Positions 1 through 7,780 of a stretch of DNA of 10,661 nucleotides are shown piece after piece. The DNA lies in contig DATAYY010000049.1 of the NCBI GenBank assembly GCA_036272325.1, forward strand, positions 1 to 10,661, in the 5' to 3' direction. The first letter of the stretch is position 1. Every line of letters starts with the position of its first letter. A program made the position numbers and the translations under genes. Under the pieces are notes generated by a model. That model ran no database searches. It saw nothing but the letters and a program-made list of their open reading frames with translations, and was not told where the DNA came from. The stretch is from Schlegelella_A sp036272325. Its GTDB lineage: Bacteria; Pseudomonadota; Gammaproteobacteria; Burkholderiales; Burkholderiaceae_C.

Positions 1-830
1 CCGTCCGGCGTGATGGCCATGTTCCAGGGGCGCTGTCCGACCGCGATCGTCGCCAGTGCGGTACCCGATGCGAGGTCGATCACCGACACGGTCGCGTCGC
101 CGCCGTTCGACACATAGAGGCGGCTGCCGTCGGGGTGCAGGACGACGCCGTTGCTGCGCAGGCCCGCCTTGAGCTTGGCGAGCACCGTGAACTGCTGCGC
201 ATCGATGACGTACACCTCGTTGGACGTCTCGGCGGCGACGTAGGCGCGCCGGCTGTCGGCCGAGAAGGCGATTCCGCGTGGCCGCACGCCGACCGGGATC
301 TGCGCCACCTGCGCGCGCTGCGCAACCTCGATGATGTCGACCGCCTGGCCGTCCTCGGCGCTCACGAACACGTAGCGGCCGTCGGGGCTGAAGACCGCGT
401 GCTCGGGGTTCTGGCCGCGCACCTTGACCGCGAACGCCTTGGCATTGGTCTTCGCGTCGATGAAGACGATCTCGTTGGTCTCCTCGACCGCGGCGACGAT
501 CCAGCGGCCGTCGGCGGAGCCGCTGACTCCCTCCGGCGAAGCGCCGACCGCGATCGCGCCCAAACGCTTGCGCGCGGCGAGGTCGACAATGACGACGGCG
601 GCGTTCGGCTGGTCGCTCACGTAGGCGGTCCGGCCGTCGGGCGCGATCGCGGTGCCGCGCGGCTTCGCGCCGACGGCGATGTCGCCGACCACCTCGTCGG
701 TCGCGGTGTCGATGACGCTGAGCGTTCCGGAGCCCTCGTTCGGGACGTAGGCGAACGGCGCGGCACGCGCGCCGCCCGGCGCTGCCGCGAGAGCGGCCAG
801 GACGAGGATCCAGGAGAGCGCCTGCTTCAC
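1..830 (-). CDS. YVTN beta-propeller protein, PQQ-catabolism-associated type (3' end cut by window edge)
   Basis: Partial gene; about 276 residues are visible. An N-terminal signal peptide (VKQALSWILVLAAL, cleavage near GARA/APFAYV) is followed by repeats of about 40 residues of the YVTN type: YVPNEGSGTLSVID, YVSDQPNAAVVIVD, IVAAVEETNEIVFID, VFVSAEDGQAVDIIE, YVAAETSNEVYVID, LYVSNGGDATVSVID. That makes six blades, and the seventh begins with MAITPDG at the edge. It is a secreted, probably periplasmic, beta-propeller. The repeats and the position downstream of a PQQ alcohol dehydrogenase fit the family named PQQ-dependent catabolism-associated beta-propeller protein, whose biochemical role is unknown. 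The chosen GTG start (828-830) overlaps the stop of the b561 gene as GTGA and lies just before the signal peptide. An in-frame ATG at 861-863 would add 11 residues. No catalytic residues are recognised. Confidence 0.85.
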   Translation of the reverse strand, partial: MKQALSWILVLAALAAAPGGARAAPFAYVPNEGSGTLSVIDTATDEVVGDIAVGAKPRGTAIAPDGRTAYVSDQPNAAVVIVDLAARKRLGAIAVGASPEGVSGSADGRWIVAAVEETNEIVFIDAKTNAKAFAVKVRGQNPEHAVFSPDGRYVFVSAEDGQAVDIIEVAQRAQVAQIPVGVRPRGIAFSADSRRAYVAAETSNEVYVIDAQQFTVLAKLKAGLRSNGVVLHPDGSRLYVSNGGDATVSVIDLASGTALATIAVGQRPWNMAITPD

Positions 831-1387
831 GTCGAGGAAGCGCGGCCGCGCGATGAGGGCCATGGAATGATCCGATCGAAGATGCCGTCGCGCTCGACGA
901 GCGCGTGCCGCAGAGCCATCGCGACGTGGCCGAGCACCAGCGCCAGCAGTAGATAGGTGCTGGCGTCGTGGACACCGACCAGGAACGCATACGCGCGCGG
1001 CCAGTCGGGCCCCCACGGCGGCAGTTCGGTGCCGAAGAAGCGGACGCCGTGCTTGCTGAAGTTCGAGCCGAGGTAGCCGGCGAGCGGCGCGATCAGCATG
1101 CAGGCGTAAAGCGCGGCGTGACCGGCATTGGCAGCGCGCCGACGAGCCGCCGACATCGACGCCGGCCAGGGCGGCGGCGCGTGCGCAAGCCGCCAGGCGA
1201 TCCGAAGGACGATCAGCACGCCGAGGACGATGCCGAACGACTTGTGCAGGTTGATCACGGCCCCGCGCGCCGGCGTCCCGCGCGGCGCGATGTCGTCGAG
1301 CAGCAGGCCGAATGCGATCTCGACCAGCAGCAGGGCGCCGATGCCCCAGTGCAGCCAAACGGCGACGCGGTCGTAGCGCAACCGCAC
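827..1387 (-). CDS. Cytochrome b561 family membrane protein
   Basis: About 186 residues and four hydrophobic helices, typical of the bacterial cytochrome b561 (CybB/YceJ-like) family, which carries two b hemes and moves electrons between the quinone pool and other carriers. The family N-terminus is clear: RYDRVAVWLHW, with His13 in helix I. Other candidate heme ligands are His48 (NLHKSFG), His90, His140 (GVHDAS), His154 and His161 (GHVAMALRH). The GTG at 1385-1387 was chosen because family members begin almost directly with RYDR. In-frame GTGs at 1423 and 1462 would add 12 or 25 residues that do not resemble the family, and none of the three has a good ribosome binding site. The gene follows the diheme cytochrome c and overlaps the propeller gene by 4 bases. 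A role in passing electrons from the alcohol dehydrogenase/cytochrome c pair to the membrane is inferred from position only. Confidence 0.85.
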   Translation of the reverse strand: MRLRYDRVAVWLHWGIGALLLVEIAFGLLLDDIAPRGTPARGAVINLHKSFGIVLGVLIVLRIAWRLAHAPPPWPASMSAARRRAANAGHAALYACMLIAPLAGYLGSNFSKHGVRFFGTELPPWGPDWPRAYAFLVGVHDASTYLLLALVLGHVAMALRHALVERDGIFDRIIPWPSSRGRASST

Positions 1388-1491
1388 GCACGAGGCGACC
1401 GCGGACTCGCGACCAGACGCCACCAAGGCGCCGGGATCGGAGGGTGCGAGGATCTTGATCACGGCACAGCTCGACGCACAGGGCTGACGCT

Positions 1492-2067
1492 TCAGAGTCC
1501 GACCAGGTACTGCGCCAGGTTCTCGATGTCCTGCTCGCTCAGCGTGCTCGCGACGCTCGTCATGTTGCCCGCGTCGTTGGTGCGCTTGCGGGCCTTGAAG
1601 TCCGCCAGCTGCTTGACGATGTACGCGTAGTGCTGGCCAGCAACGCGCGGAATCTCGTTCTGGCCAGCGAAGCCACCGAGATGACACATCGTGCAGAGCG
1701 TCTCGTCCGCCTTGGCCTTGCCGAGCGCCGCCTTCGCCGGGTCGGCGTTGAATGGTTGTGGCGGCGGCGTCTGCTGGGCGAAGTAGTCGGCGAGCGCGTG
1801 CATCTCGTCGCGCGTCAGGTCAGCAGCCATCGGCGACATCTGCGGGTCGCTGCGTCGGCCCTCCTGGAAGTCGCGCAACTCGAGGTACAGATAGCGCGAC
1901 GTCTGCCCGGCCAGGATCGGATACATCGGATCGGTGGACTTGCCGCCAGGGCCGTGGCACGCAGCGCAGACCTCGGCCTTGGGAGGGGCCGCTGTCTGCG
2001 CGTGTGTAACCGGGGTCGCCGAGACGACAAGGGCGAGGGCGCCAAGGCGCCAGACGAGAGCTCTCAG
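1492..2067 (-). CDS. Periplasmic diheme cytochrome c (c4/c553-like)
   Basis: 191 residues: a signal peptide (RALVWRLGALALVVSA...THA, cleavage near residue 23) and two class I cytochrome c domains. Heme-binding motifs are CAACH (residues 34-38) and CTMCH (125-129). Candidate axial methionines are Met77 or Met80 (DPQMSPM) in domain 1 and Met169 (GNMTS) in domain 2. The arrangement resembles cytochrome c4. It is probably the electron acceptor of the PQQ alcohol dehydrogenase encoded 41 bases upstream, which has no cytochrome domain of its own. The start is unusual: the frame holds no ATG, GTG or TTG between the dehydrogenase stop codon and the signal peptide. The best candidate is CTG at 2065-2067, preceded 5 bases upstream by the Shine-Dalgarno-like GAAAGGTG. 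The product call is secure; the start is an inference. Confidence 0.9.
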   Translation of the reverse strand: MRALVWRLGALALVVSATPVTHAQTAAPPKAEVCAACHGPGGKSTDPMYPILAGQTSRYLYLELRDFQEGRRSDPQMSPMAADLTRDEMHALADYFAQQTPPPQPFNADPAKAALGKAKADETLCTMCHLGGFAGQNEIPRVAGQHYAYIVKQLADFKARKRTNDAGNMTSVASTLSEQDIENLAQYLVGL

Positions 2068-2072
2068 TTCGG

Positions 2073-2080
2073 CACCTTTC
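2073..2080 (-). promoter_or_regulatory. Ribosome binding site supporting a CTG start for the diheme cytochrome c
   Basis: Read on the minus strand this is GAAAGGTG, a good match to the anti-Shine-Dalgarno sequence. It is followed by a 5-base spacer (CCGAA) and CTG at 2067. Because no standard start codon exists in this frame before the signal peptide, the site decides the proposed start. Confidence 0.5.
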
Positions 2081-2108
2081 GATCGTGGTCGTCGCGCCCG
2101 GTTTTCGC

Positions 2109-3842
2109 TCAGGGCAACGCGAACACCATCACGGTGTTGCCGCGCTTGAAGTCGATCTGCGTGTTGCCGCCCGCCGCGACGGCGACGTACTGCTTGGCGC
2201 CGACCATGTACGACACCGCAGGAGCGTTGACGCCGGCGCCGCACTGGTACTCCCACAACATCTTTCCGGTTCGCGCGTCGAACGCGCGGAACAGACCGTT
2301 GCCTTCGCCGTTGAAGACGAGGTCGCCGGCGGTCGCGAGCACACCGCCGATGAGCGGTTGCTCGGTGTCGAACTTCCACGCCACCTTGCCGGTGTCGATG
2401 TTGACCGCCGACAGCCGGCCCCACTGCTTCTCGGTCGGGATGACCTTGAACGCGCCACCAAGCCAGAGCTTGCCGCCCGGATACGCGGCCTGCTCGACGT
2501 GGTAGGTCATCGGCTGGTGCAGGTTCGCGGCGTACGCCAGGTGCAGCTTCGGATTGATCGCCATCGGGCTCCACTCGACGCCGCCGTTGGCGCCCGGCAG
2601 CATGCGCGCGCCGTCCTTGGTCGGCAGCACCCACATGTTCTCCTGCGGGATCATCGCCTCGCTGAAACGGATCAGCTCGCCGGTGGCGCGGTCATGGACA
2701 TAGATGTGGCCGGTCTTGCCGCCGTGGATCGCGACCTTCGTCATCTTGCCGTCCTTGCCCTTCGCCTCGGTGAGGATGACGGGCGAGACGGCGTCGAGGT
2801 CCCAGACGTCGTGCGGCACGTACTGGTAGTGCCACTTGTGCGCGCCGGTGTTGAGGTCGACGGCGACGATCGAGTCGGTGTAGAGGTTGTCGCCCGGCCG
2901 CTCGGCGCCGTACAGGTCCGGGCTGGGGTTGCCGACGACGAAGAAGACCGTGTTCGTCTCCTTGTCGACCGCGGGCGCCATCCAGACGCCGCCGCCGAGC
3001 GTCTTGTAGAAGCCGGCGTTCTTGGCGAGCGCTGCCTTCTCGGCGTCGATGTCGCGGTGCAGGACGCGCTCGGTCGCATCCTTGGTCGCCCACGTTCCTT
3101 CGTGGCCGCTTTCCGGGATCGTGTAGAAGGTCCAGAGCAACTTGCCGTCGTTGGCGTCGAACGCCTTGACGAAGCCGCGGATGCCGTACTCGCCACCGTT
3201 GGTGCCGATCAACACCTTGCCGTTGATGGCGACCGGCGCCATCGTCTCCGAGTACCCCGCCTCGGGGTCGGCGATCTGCGATGACCACAGCACCTTGCCG
3301 GTCTTGGCGTCGAACGCGAGCAGCTTGGCGTCGAGCGTTCCCATGTAGAGGCGATCACCCATGACGGCGACGCCGCGGTTGTTCGGGCCGCAGCAGAAGG
3401 TCGTCACCGGACCCATCTTGTGCTTGTAGTGCCAGAACTCCTTGCCGGTCGCGGCGTCGAGCGCGTACAGGTGGTTGTAGGAGGTCGTGATGTACATGAC
3501 GCCGTCGACGACGATCGGCGCGGTCTCCATCGACTCGAGCACCTCCGTCTGGAACTGGAACGCCGGCCGAAGCTTGGCGACGTTGGTCGTGTTGATCTGC
3601 GCGGCCGGGTAGTACCGGGTCTGCGCGTAGCTCATGTTCGACTGCAGGAAGTTGACGCTGTCCTTGTCGGCCGCGTCGAGCCGCTGTTGCGGGACCGAGA
3701 TGGTCTTGGGCACCGGGCTGCCGGTGGCATTCGCCACTCCCGCGATCTCGGCCTGCGCAAACGCGCCCGGCGAAGCAGCGCAGAGCGCCGTCATGGCCAG
3801 CGAAGCTGCCCAGCCGCACGGCAGGCGATGAAGTCGAAGCAT
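2109..3842 (-). CDS. PQQ-dependent alcohol dehydrogenase (methanol/ethanol family), soluble periplasmic, predicted lanthanide type
   Basis: 577 residues, normal for a type I (cytochrome-free) quinoprotein alcohol dehydrogenase. It oxidises primary alcohols to aldehydes in the periplasm with PQQ and a metal. A signal peptide ends near residue 30 (GAFAQ/AEIAG). Eight-bladed propeller tryptophan-docking repeats follow, such as ALDAATGKEFWHY, AFDAKTGKVLW and AVDLNTGAHKWHY. Visible active-site residues are the vicinal disulfide Cys150-Cys151 (FCCGPNNRG), metal ligands Glu218 (GGEYG) and Asn305 (GNPSP), PQQ-stacking Trp287, catalytic Asp348 and Lys376 (GGKTG). Asp350, two residues after the catalytic Asp (WDLD), is the extra ligand that marks lanthanide enzymes (XoxF, ExaF, PedH). 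The substrate cannot be told from sequence. The ATG at 3842 has a strong AGGAG seven bases upstream. First gene of the operon with the cytochrome c, b561 and propeller genes. Confidence 0.95.
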   Translation of the reverse strand: MLRLHRLPCGWAASLAMTALCAASPGAFAQAEIAGVANATGSPVPKTISVPQQRLDAADKDSVNFLQSNMSYAQTRYYPAAQINTTNVAKLRPAFQFQTEVLESMETAPIVVDGVMYITTSYNHLYALDAATGKEFWHYKHKMGPVTTFCCGPNNRGVAVMGDRLYMGTLDAKLLAFDAKTGKVLWSSQIADPEAGYSETMAPVAINGKVLIGTNGGEYGIRGFVKAFDANDGKLLWTFYTIPESGHEGTWATKDATERVLHRDIDAEKAALAKNAGFYKTLGGGVWMAPAVDKETNTVFFVVGNPSPDLYGAERPGDNLYTDSIVAVDLNTGAHKWHYQYVPHDVWDLDAVSPVILTEAKGKDGKMTKVAIHGGKTGHIYVHDRATGELIRFSEAMIPQENMWVLPTKDGARMLPGANGGVEWSPMAINPKLHLAYAANLHQPMTYHVEQAAYPGGKLWLGGAFKVIPTEKQWGRLSAVNIDTGKVAWKFDTEQPLIGGVLATAGDLVFNGEGNGLFRAFDARTGKMLWEYQCGAGVNAPAVSYMVGAKQYVAVAAGGNTQIDFKRGNTVMVFALP

Positions 3843-4048
3843 GTCGGTTCTCCTCTGTTGGTATCGACGGGCTGGCGAGAATCGCCCCGGATGCTGCGGA
3901 GCCGACTGCGGCCCTCCGTCGGCGGCCGTCTCATCGCGACGGCCCGTGCCGCTCGCGTTTCTCACAATGGCGAGCGTACCCACAATCGTGCCCACTGCCA
4001 ACGCCTGTCTCTCGCTGCAATGCAGCATCGCAAAAGAGGTCTGCCTTG
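3843..4048. promoter_or_regulatory. Divergent intergenic region between the alcohol dehydrogenase operon and the ankyrin gene
   Basis: About 200 bases with no credible gene; the open frame through it lacks a start signal and is a shadow. It must hold promoters for both directions. Visible elements are AGGAG on the minus strand (3850-3854) for the dehydrogenase, AAAGAGGT on the plus strand (4033-4040) for the ankyrin gene, two copies of CACAATSG (from 3963 and 3981), and a small inverted repeat at 4014-4026. I see no clear sigma-70 -35/-10 pair. Confidence 0.5.
4014..4026. repeat. Perfect 6-1-6 inverted repeat upstream of the ankyrin gene
   Basis: GCTGCA-A-TGCAGC ends 22 bases before the ankyrin ATG and just before its ribosome binding site. 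It could be a small operator or a weak hairpin. Short palindromes also occur by chance, so function is unproven. Confidence 0.3.
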
Positions 4049-4723
4049 ATGTCCGCGTCCTTTTATCCCCACCGTCTCGTGGCGCGGTGCGCGCGCGTGC
4101 TTGCCGTGCTCGCCGTGTCGTCCTCCGCGCTCGCGCAAGCCCCGAGCAATCCGGCTCTGAACGCGCAGCTTCTCGTCGGCGCCCGCCAGGGCGACGTCGC
4201 GCAGGTCCAGCGCGTCCTCGACGAAGGGGCGTCACCGGCGTCGCGCAATCGCTTCGGCAAGACGGCGTTGTTCCTCGCCGCCGAGAAAGGCAACCTCGCG
4301 ATCGTCGAAGCGATGCTGCAGAAGGGCGCCGACGTCAACCAGGCGTCGATCGACAACGTCACGCCGCTGATGGCGGCGGCCTACGTCGGTGCGGGGCCGG
4401 TCGTCAAGCGTCTCCTCGAAGCGGGTGCGCGCAGCGACCTGCTCGATCGCATGAACAAGCCGGCCATGGTCTACGCTGCCGGCGAGGGCCACGCCGATGC
4501 GGTCGATGCACTGCTGGCATCGGGAATCGACGTCAACGCTGCCTACGAGCACCAGCTGACGGCGCTGATGTGGGCGGCGGGCCAGGGCAAGGTCGACGTG
4601 GTCAAGCTGCTGCTCGCGCGCGGCGCGCGGCTCGACCTGCGCGACGATCGCGGACTGACCGCGACCGAGATCGCGCGCCAGGCCGGCCAGGACGCCGTCG
4701 TCGCGGCGCTGGGCAGCTCGTGA
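4049..4723 (+). CDS. Exported ankyrin-repeat protein
   Basis: 224 residues with a signal peptide (residues 1-30, cleavage near SSALAQ/A) and about five to six ankyrin repeats filling the rest. Repeat signatures include LLVGARQGDVAQVQRVLDEG (from 41), GKTALFLAAEKGNLAIVEAM (from 70), VTPLMAAAYVGAGPVVKRLL (from 104), KPAMVYAAGEGHADAVDALL (from 137) and LTALMWAAGQGKVDVVKLLL (from 170). The last repeat is degenerate (GLTATEIARQAG). Ankyrin stacks bind other proteins, so this is probably a periplasmic binding or scaffolding protein with no enzymatic motif. The ATG at 4049 follows AAAGAGGT with 8 bases between; an in-frame TTG directly before it (4046) is less likely. It is divergent from the PQQ dehydrogenase and may share its regulation. 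The stop overlaps a possible GTG start of the next gene. The partner is unknown. Confidence 0.9.
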   Translation: MSASFYPHRLVARCARVLAVLAVSSSALAQAPSNPALNAQLLVGARQGDVAQVQRVLDEGASPASRNRFGKTALFLAAEKGNLAIVEAMLQKGADVNQASIDNVTPLMAAAYVGAGPVVKRLLEAGARSDLLDRMNKPAMVYAAGEGHADAVDALLASGIDVNAAYEHQLTALMWAAGQGKVDVVKLLLARGARLDLRDDRGLTATEIARQAGQDAVVAALGSS

Positions 4724-4725
4724 CG

Positions 4726-5709
4726 ATGGGCGTCGAGCGGCGCTGCGCGCTTCGCGCGCTCGCCGGCGGTGCGCTCGCTGCGACCTGGTCGCTGCCAGCC
4801 CCGGCCGCAGACGCCTGGCCGACCAGGCCGATCCGCTTCGTCGTGCCGTTCGCTCCCGGCGGCAGCTCGGAGATCGTCGCCCGCGCGACCGCCGTCGAGC
4901 TGGCACGGCTGCTGGGGCAGAACGTCTATGTCGACAACAAGCCCGGCGGCGCCGGCAACGTCGCGATGGCCGAGGTCGCGGCTGCCTCCGATCAGCACAC
5001 CGTGATTCTCGGCCACATCGGTACGCTCGCCGTCAATCCGTTCATCTTCGACCGGCTGCCGTATGACCCGATCAAGGACTTCAAGCCGATCTCGCTGCTC
5101 GCCAAGGTGCCGAGCCTCTACGTCGTCCATCCTGAGCTGCCGGCGAAGAACCTGAAGGAGTTCGTCGTCCTCGCGAAGGCGAAGCCCGGCCAGCTCAACT
5201 ACGGCTCGGCGGGCAACGGCAGCGCCGGCCATCTCGCGTTCGAGTACCTGAAGATGGCGACCGGTATCTTCGTCGTCCACGTGCCGTATCGCGGCACCGG
5301 CCCGCAGCTCACCGACTTGCTCGCCGGAAGACTGCAGGCGGCTGCGGTCGGCGCGCCGGCAGTGCTTCAGTTCATCAAGGCCGGCAAGCTCCGCTGCATC
5401 GCGACCGGATCGGCCGACCGGCTCGCGCAGCTGCCCGACGTCGCGACGGTGGCCGAGCAGGGCTGGCCGCGCTTCGAGATGACGCAGTGGTATGGCCTGC
5501 TCGCGCCGGCGAACCTGGCAGCCCCCGCCACCGACTTGCTCGCCGCCGCGACCGTACGGGCAATCCGGGAGCCGGCGGCGCTCGAGCGCTTGCGCAACGA
5601 TGCCGCGATCGTCGTCGGCAGCACGCCCACGGAGTTCGCCGCCTTCATCGCCGCCGAGCGCGAACGGTGGAAGCCGGTGATCGCGCGTGCGAAGGTCAAG
5701 CCCGACTGA
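4726..5709 (+). CDS. Tripartite tricarboxylate transporter substrate-binding protein (Bug family)
   Basis: 327 residues, the usual length of Bug/TctC-like periplasmic solute-binding proteins. It has an N-terminal export signal (RRCALRALAGGALAATWSLP, cleavage near APAADA). Family landmarks follow in order: WPTRPIRFVVPFAPGGSSE (31-49), NKPGGAGNVA (71-80), LPYDPIKDFKPISLL (111-125), LNYGSAGNGSAGHL (157-170), VPYRGTGPQLTDLLAGRLQ (186-204) and an ERERWKPVI tail. These proteins capture organic acids or aromatic carboxylates for a TctAB-type membrane carrier, or act as orphan sensors. No tctA or tctB is present here, so it is an orphan in this window. The ATG at 4726 was chosen. A GTG at 4720 overlaps the ankyrin stop as GTGA and is equally possible. 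Neither has a strong ribosome binding site, which suggests translational coupling. The ligand is not predictable. Confidence 0.92.
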   Translation: MGVERRCALRALAGGALAATWSLPAPAADAWPTRPIRFVVPFAPGGSSEIVARATAVELARLLGQNVYVDNKPGGAGNVAMAEVAAASDQHTVILGHIGTLAVNPFIFDRLPYDPIKDFKPISLLAKVPSLYVVHPELPAKNLKEFVVLAKAKPGQLNYGSAGNGSAGHLAFEYLKMATGIFVVHVPYRGTGPQLTDLLAGRLQAAAVGAPAVLQFIKAGKLRCIATGSADRLAQLPDVATVAEQGWPRFEMTQWYGLLAPANLAAPATDLLAAATVRAIREPAALERLRNDAAIVVGSTPTEFAAFIAAERERWKPVIARAKVKPD

Positions 5710-5712
5710 TCG

Positions 5713-6897
5713 TCACGCGCTCTCGGCGTTGTCGATCGCGCGCGCGACGTCGGCGTGGAACCAGCCGAGCGCCTGCTCGGCGCGACCGGCAGTGAGGTGG
5801 CGGTTGGCGCCGCTCTTCATGCCGCGCTGGATGCCGATCGCACAGGCGATGTCTTCCTTCTGGAACACGCCTTCCTCGATCAGGCGGAAGGTCTTCTCCC
5901 AATGCGGCGTCCAGTCGGGCGTTGCACGGTCGGCCGGGATCAGCATCCGATGCGTCCACGACAGCGTCTCGGCGCCGACCGGGTAGAGCGTGATCAGGCT
6001 CAGGTAGTCCGGGTGGAAGATGGTGATCGTGTTGGGAAAGATCACGTGGCTCGGCGTCGCGATCTCGCACAGCGACTCCATGTCGGTGGGTAGCGCCGCG
6101 CCGCTCGCGGCCCACGTCTCCGCGGCGCGGCGCGCAACCAGCGACTGGATGTGCGGCCCGAAGCGATCGGCCGCGGTCATGCCGTCGACGAAGAACGGAT
6201 AGATCGTCTCCTTGTGGAGGACGCGGATGTGGTACGCCTCGAGAAAGGCGTCGACGATCAGCTTCCAGTTGGCCGCGTAGTTCGCGCGCACGGTGCGAAA
6301 GAGGCGCAGCCGGTCGATGCCGTAAAACGGCAGCTCGTCGTCGAGGCCGTCGAGGAAGCCGGCGAGACCGGCGTCGGCGCCCGGCGTCGGGACGACCCAG
6401 AGCAGGCCGTGGCGTTCCGCGGCGGGCAGGGCGACGAGCTGCTCGTCGCTCGCATCGCAGCGGTCGAAGCTCTCGGCATGGAGGCGATGGCGGAGCGACC
6501 CTTCGAGCCGGTACGTCCAGCCGTGATACGGGCAGACGACGCTCGACTTCGGCAGCGCCGCGGCGCCGTCATCGACGAGCCGCATGCCGCGATGGCGGCA
6601 GACGTTGAGGAAGGCGCGAAACGCGCCGTCGGCGTCGCGCGTCAGCAGCATCGGCACGCCGTACTCGTCGTGCGCGAGCACGTGGCCGCGCGGCAGCTCG
6701 CTGGCGTGAACGACGATCAGCGGCAGCGGCCGGAACAGCCGTTCGATCTCCCGCTCGCGAACTCCGCCGCTGAAGTAGTTCTCGACCGGGATGCGCGTCG
6801 CGGGCCCGACGGTGTCCTGCCATTCGAGGCGGCCGGCCGCGATCTGGTCGCGGATGCGGCCGAGCTGCGCGGCGATGTGGACCGGAAGTGTTGCCAT
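5713..6897 (-). CDS. Rieske-type aromatic ring-hydroxylating oxygenase, alpha (catalytic) subunit
   Basis: 394 residues, typical length. The N-terminal Rieske [2Fe-2S] domain has Cys100-x-His102 (NVCRHRG) and Cys122-x2-His125 (VCPYHGW). The C-terminal catalytic domain has NWKLIVDAFLEAYHIRVLH, giving iron ligands His223 and His228 with the bridging acid Glu220. Asp349 (QKEDIA) is a candidate third iron ligand. Such enzymes hydroxylate or demethylate aromatic or similar substrates using electrons from a separate reductase, and neither a reductase nor a beta subunit is encoded in this window. The substrate is unknown. The ATG at 6897 gives a normal N-terminus but has no clear ribosome binding site. 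An upstream ATG at 6921 (adding MPAIEPVA) is preceded by GGGTGG and is a real alternative. The gene converges on the transporter gene with 3 bases between stops and is divergent from the SDR gene, a likely pathway partner. Confidence 0.92.
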   Translation of the reverse strand: MATLPVHIAAQLGRIRDQIAAGRLEWQDTVGPATRIPVENYFSGGVREREIERLFRPLPLIVVHASELPRGHVLAHDEYGVPMLLTRDADGAFRAFLNVCRHRGMRLVDDGAAALPKSSVVCPYHGWTYRLEGSLRHRLHAESFDRCDASDEQLVALPAAERHGLLWVVPTPGADAGLAGFLDGLDDELPFYGIDRLRLFRTVRANYAANWKLIVDAFLEAYHIRVLHKETIYPFFVDGMTAADRFGPHIQSLVARRAAETWAASGAALPTDMESLCEIATPSHVIFPNTITIFHPDYLSLITLYPVGAETLSWTHRMLIPADRATPDWTPHWEKTFRLIEEGVFQKEDIACAIGIQRGMKSGANRHLTAGRAEQALGWFHADVARAIDNAESA

Positions 6898-6921
6898 GGC
6901 GACGGGCTCGATGGCGGGCAT

Positions 6922-6994
6922 TTTCCACCCGCACGCACAATCGCCTTCACCGTGAGCGGAGCGCGCGGCGCGCACGAACCCGAAGGAAGTCACC
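6922..6994. promoter_or_regulatory. Divergent intergenic region between the Rieske oxygenase and SDR genes
   Basis: A short gap that must contain both promoters. It holds one CACAATCG (6936-6943), the same octamer seen in the other divergent region. It also holds the GC-only inverted repeat GCGCGC-G-GCGCGC (6961-6973) ending 21 bases before the SDR start, and the SDR ribosome binding site AAGGAAG (6983-6989). No clear sigma-70 promoter is visible. Confidence 0.45.
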
Positions 6995-7753
<759 letters not shown>

Positions 7754-7780
7754 ACGCTCGTCTCGCCCGAGGCGGCGCCG

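Noticed and set aside
1388..1491. Separate small gene or control element between the cytochrome c and b561 genes
   Set aside because: No ribosome binding site or conserved peptide is seen. If b561 starts at 1462, most of this gap is simply its N-terminus.
2109..2634. N-terminal extension of the cytochrome c frame into the dehydrogenase gene
   Set aside because: It overlaps conserved PQQ-ADH coding sequence and lacks any signal sequence. The signal peptide begins at about 2067.
135..3284. Long plus-strand open frames opposite the PQQ-ADH, cytochrome and propeller genes (for example 135-956, 968-1630, 2085-3284)
   Set aside because: Arg/Val/Asp-rich translations with no family resemblance, antisense to well-supported genes. 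They are shadows caused by high GC at third codon positions.
3841..4719. Upstream extension of the Bug binding protein frame
   Set aside because: It runs through the intergenic region and the ankyrin gene out of frame. The signal peptide places the true start at 4720 or 4726.
7754..7780. Terminator between the convergent SDR and cyoD genes
   Set aside because: Only a tiny CTCG-CC-CGAG inverted repeat and no T-run; not a credible intrinsic terminator.
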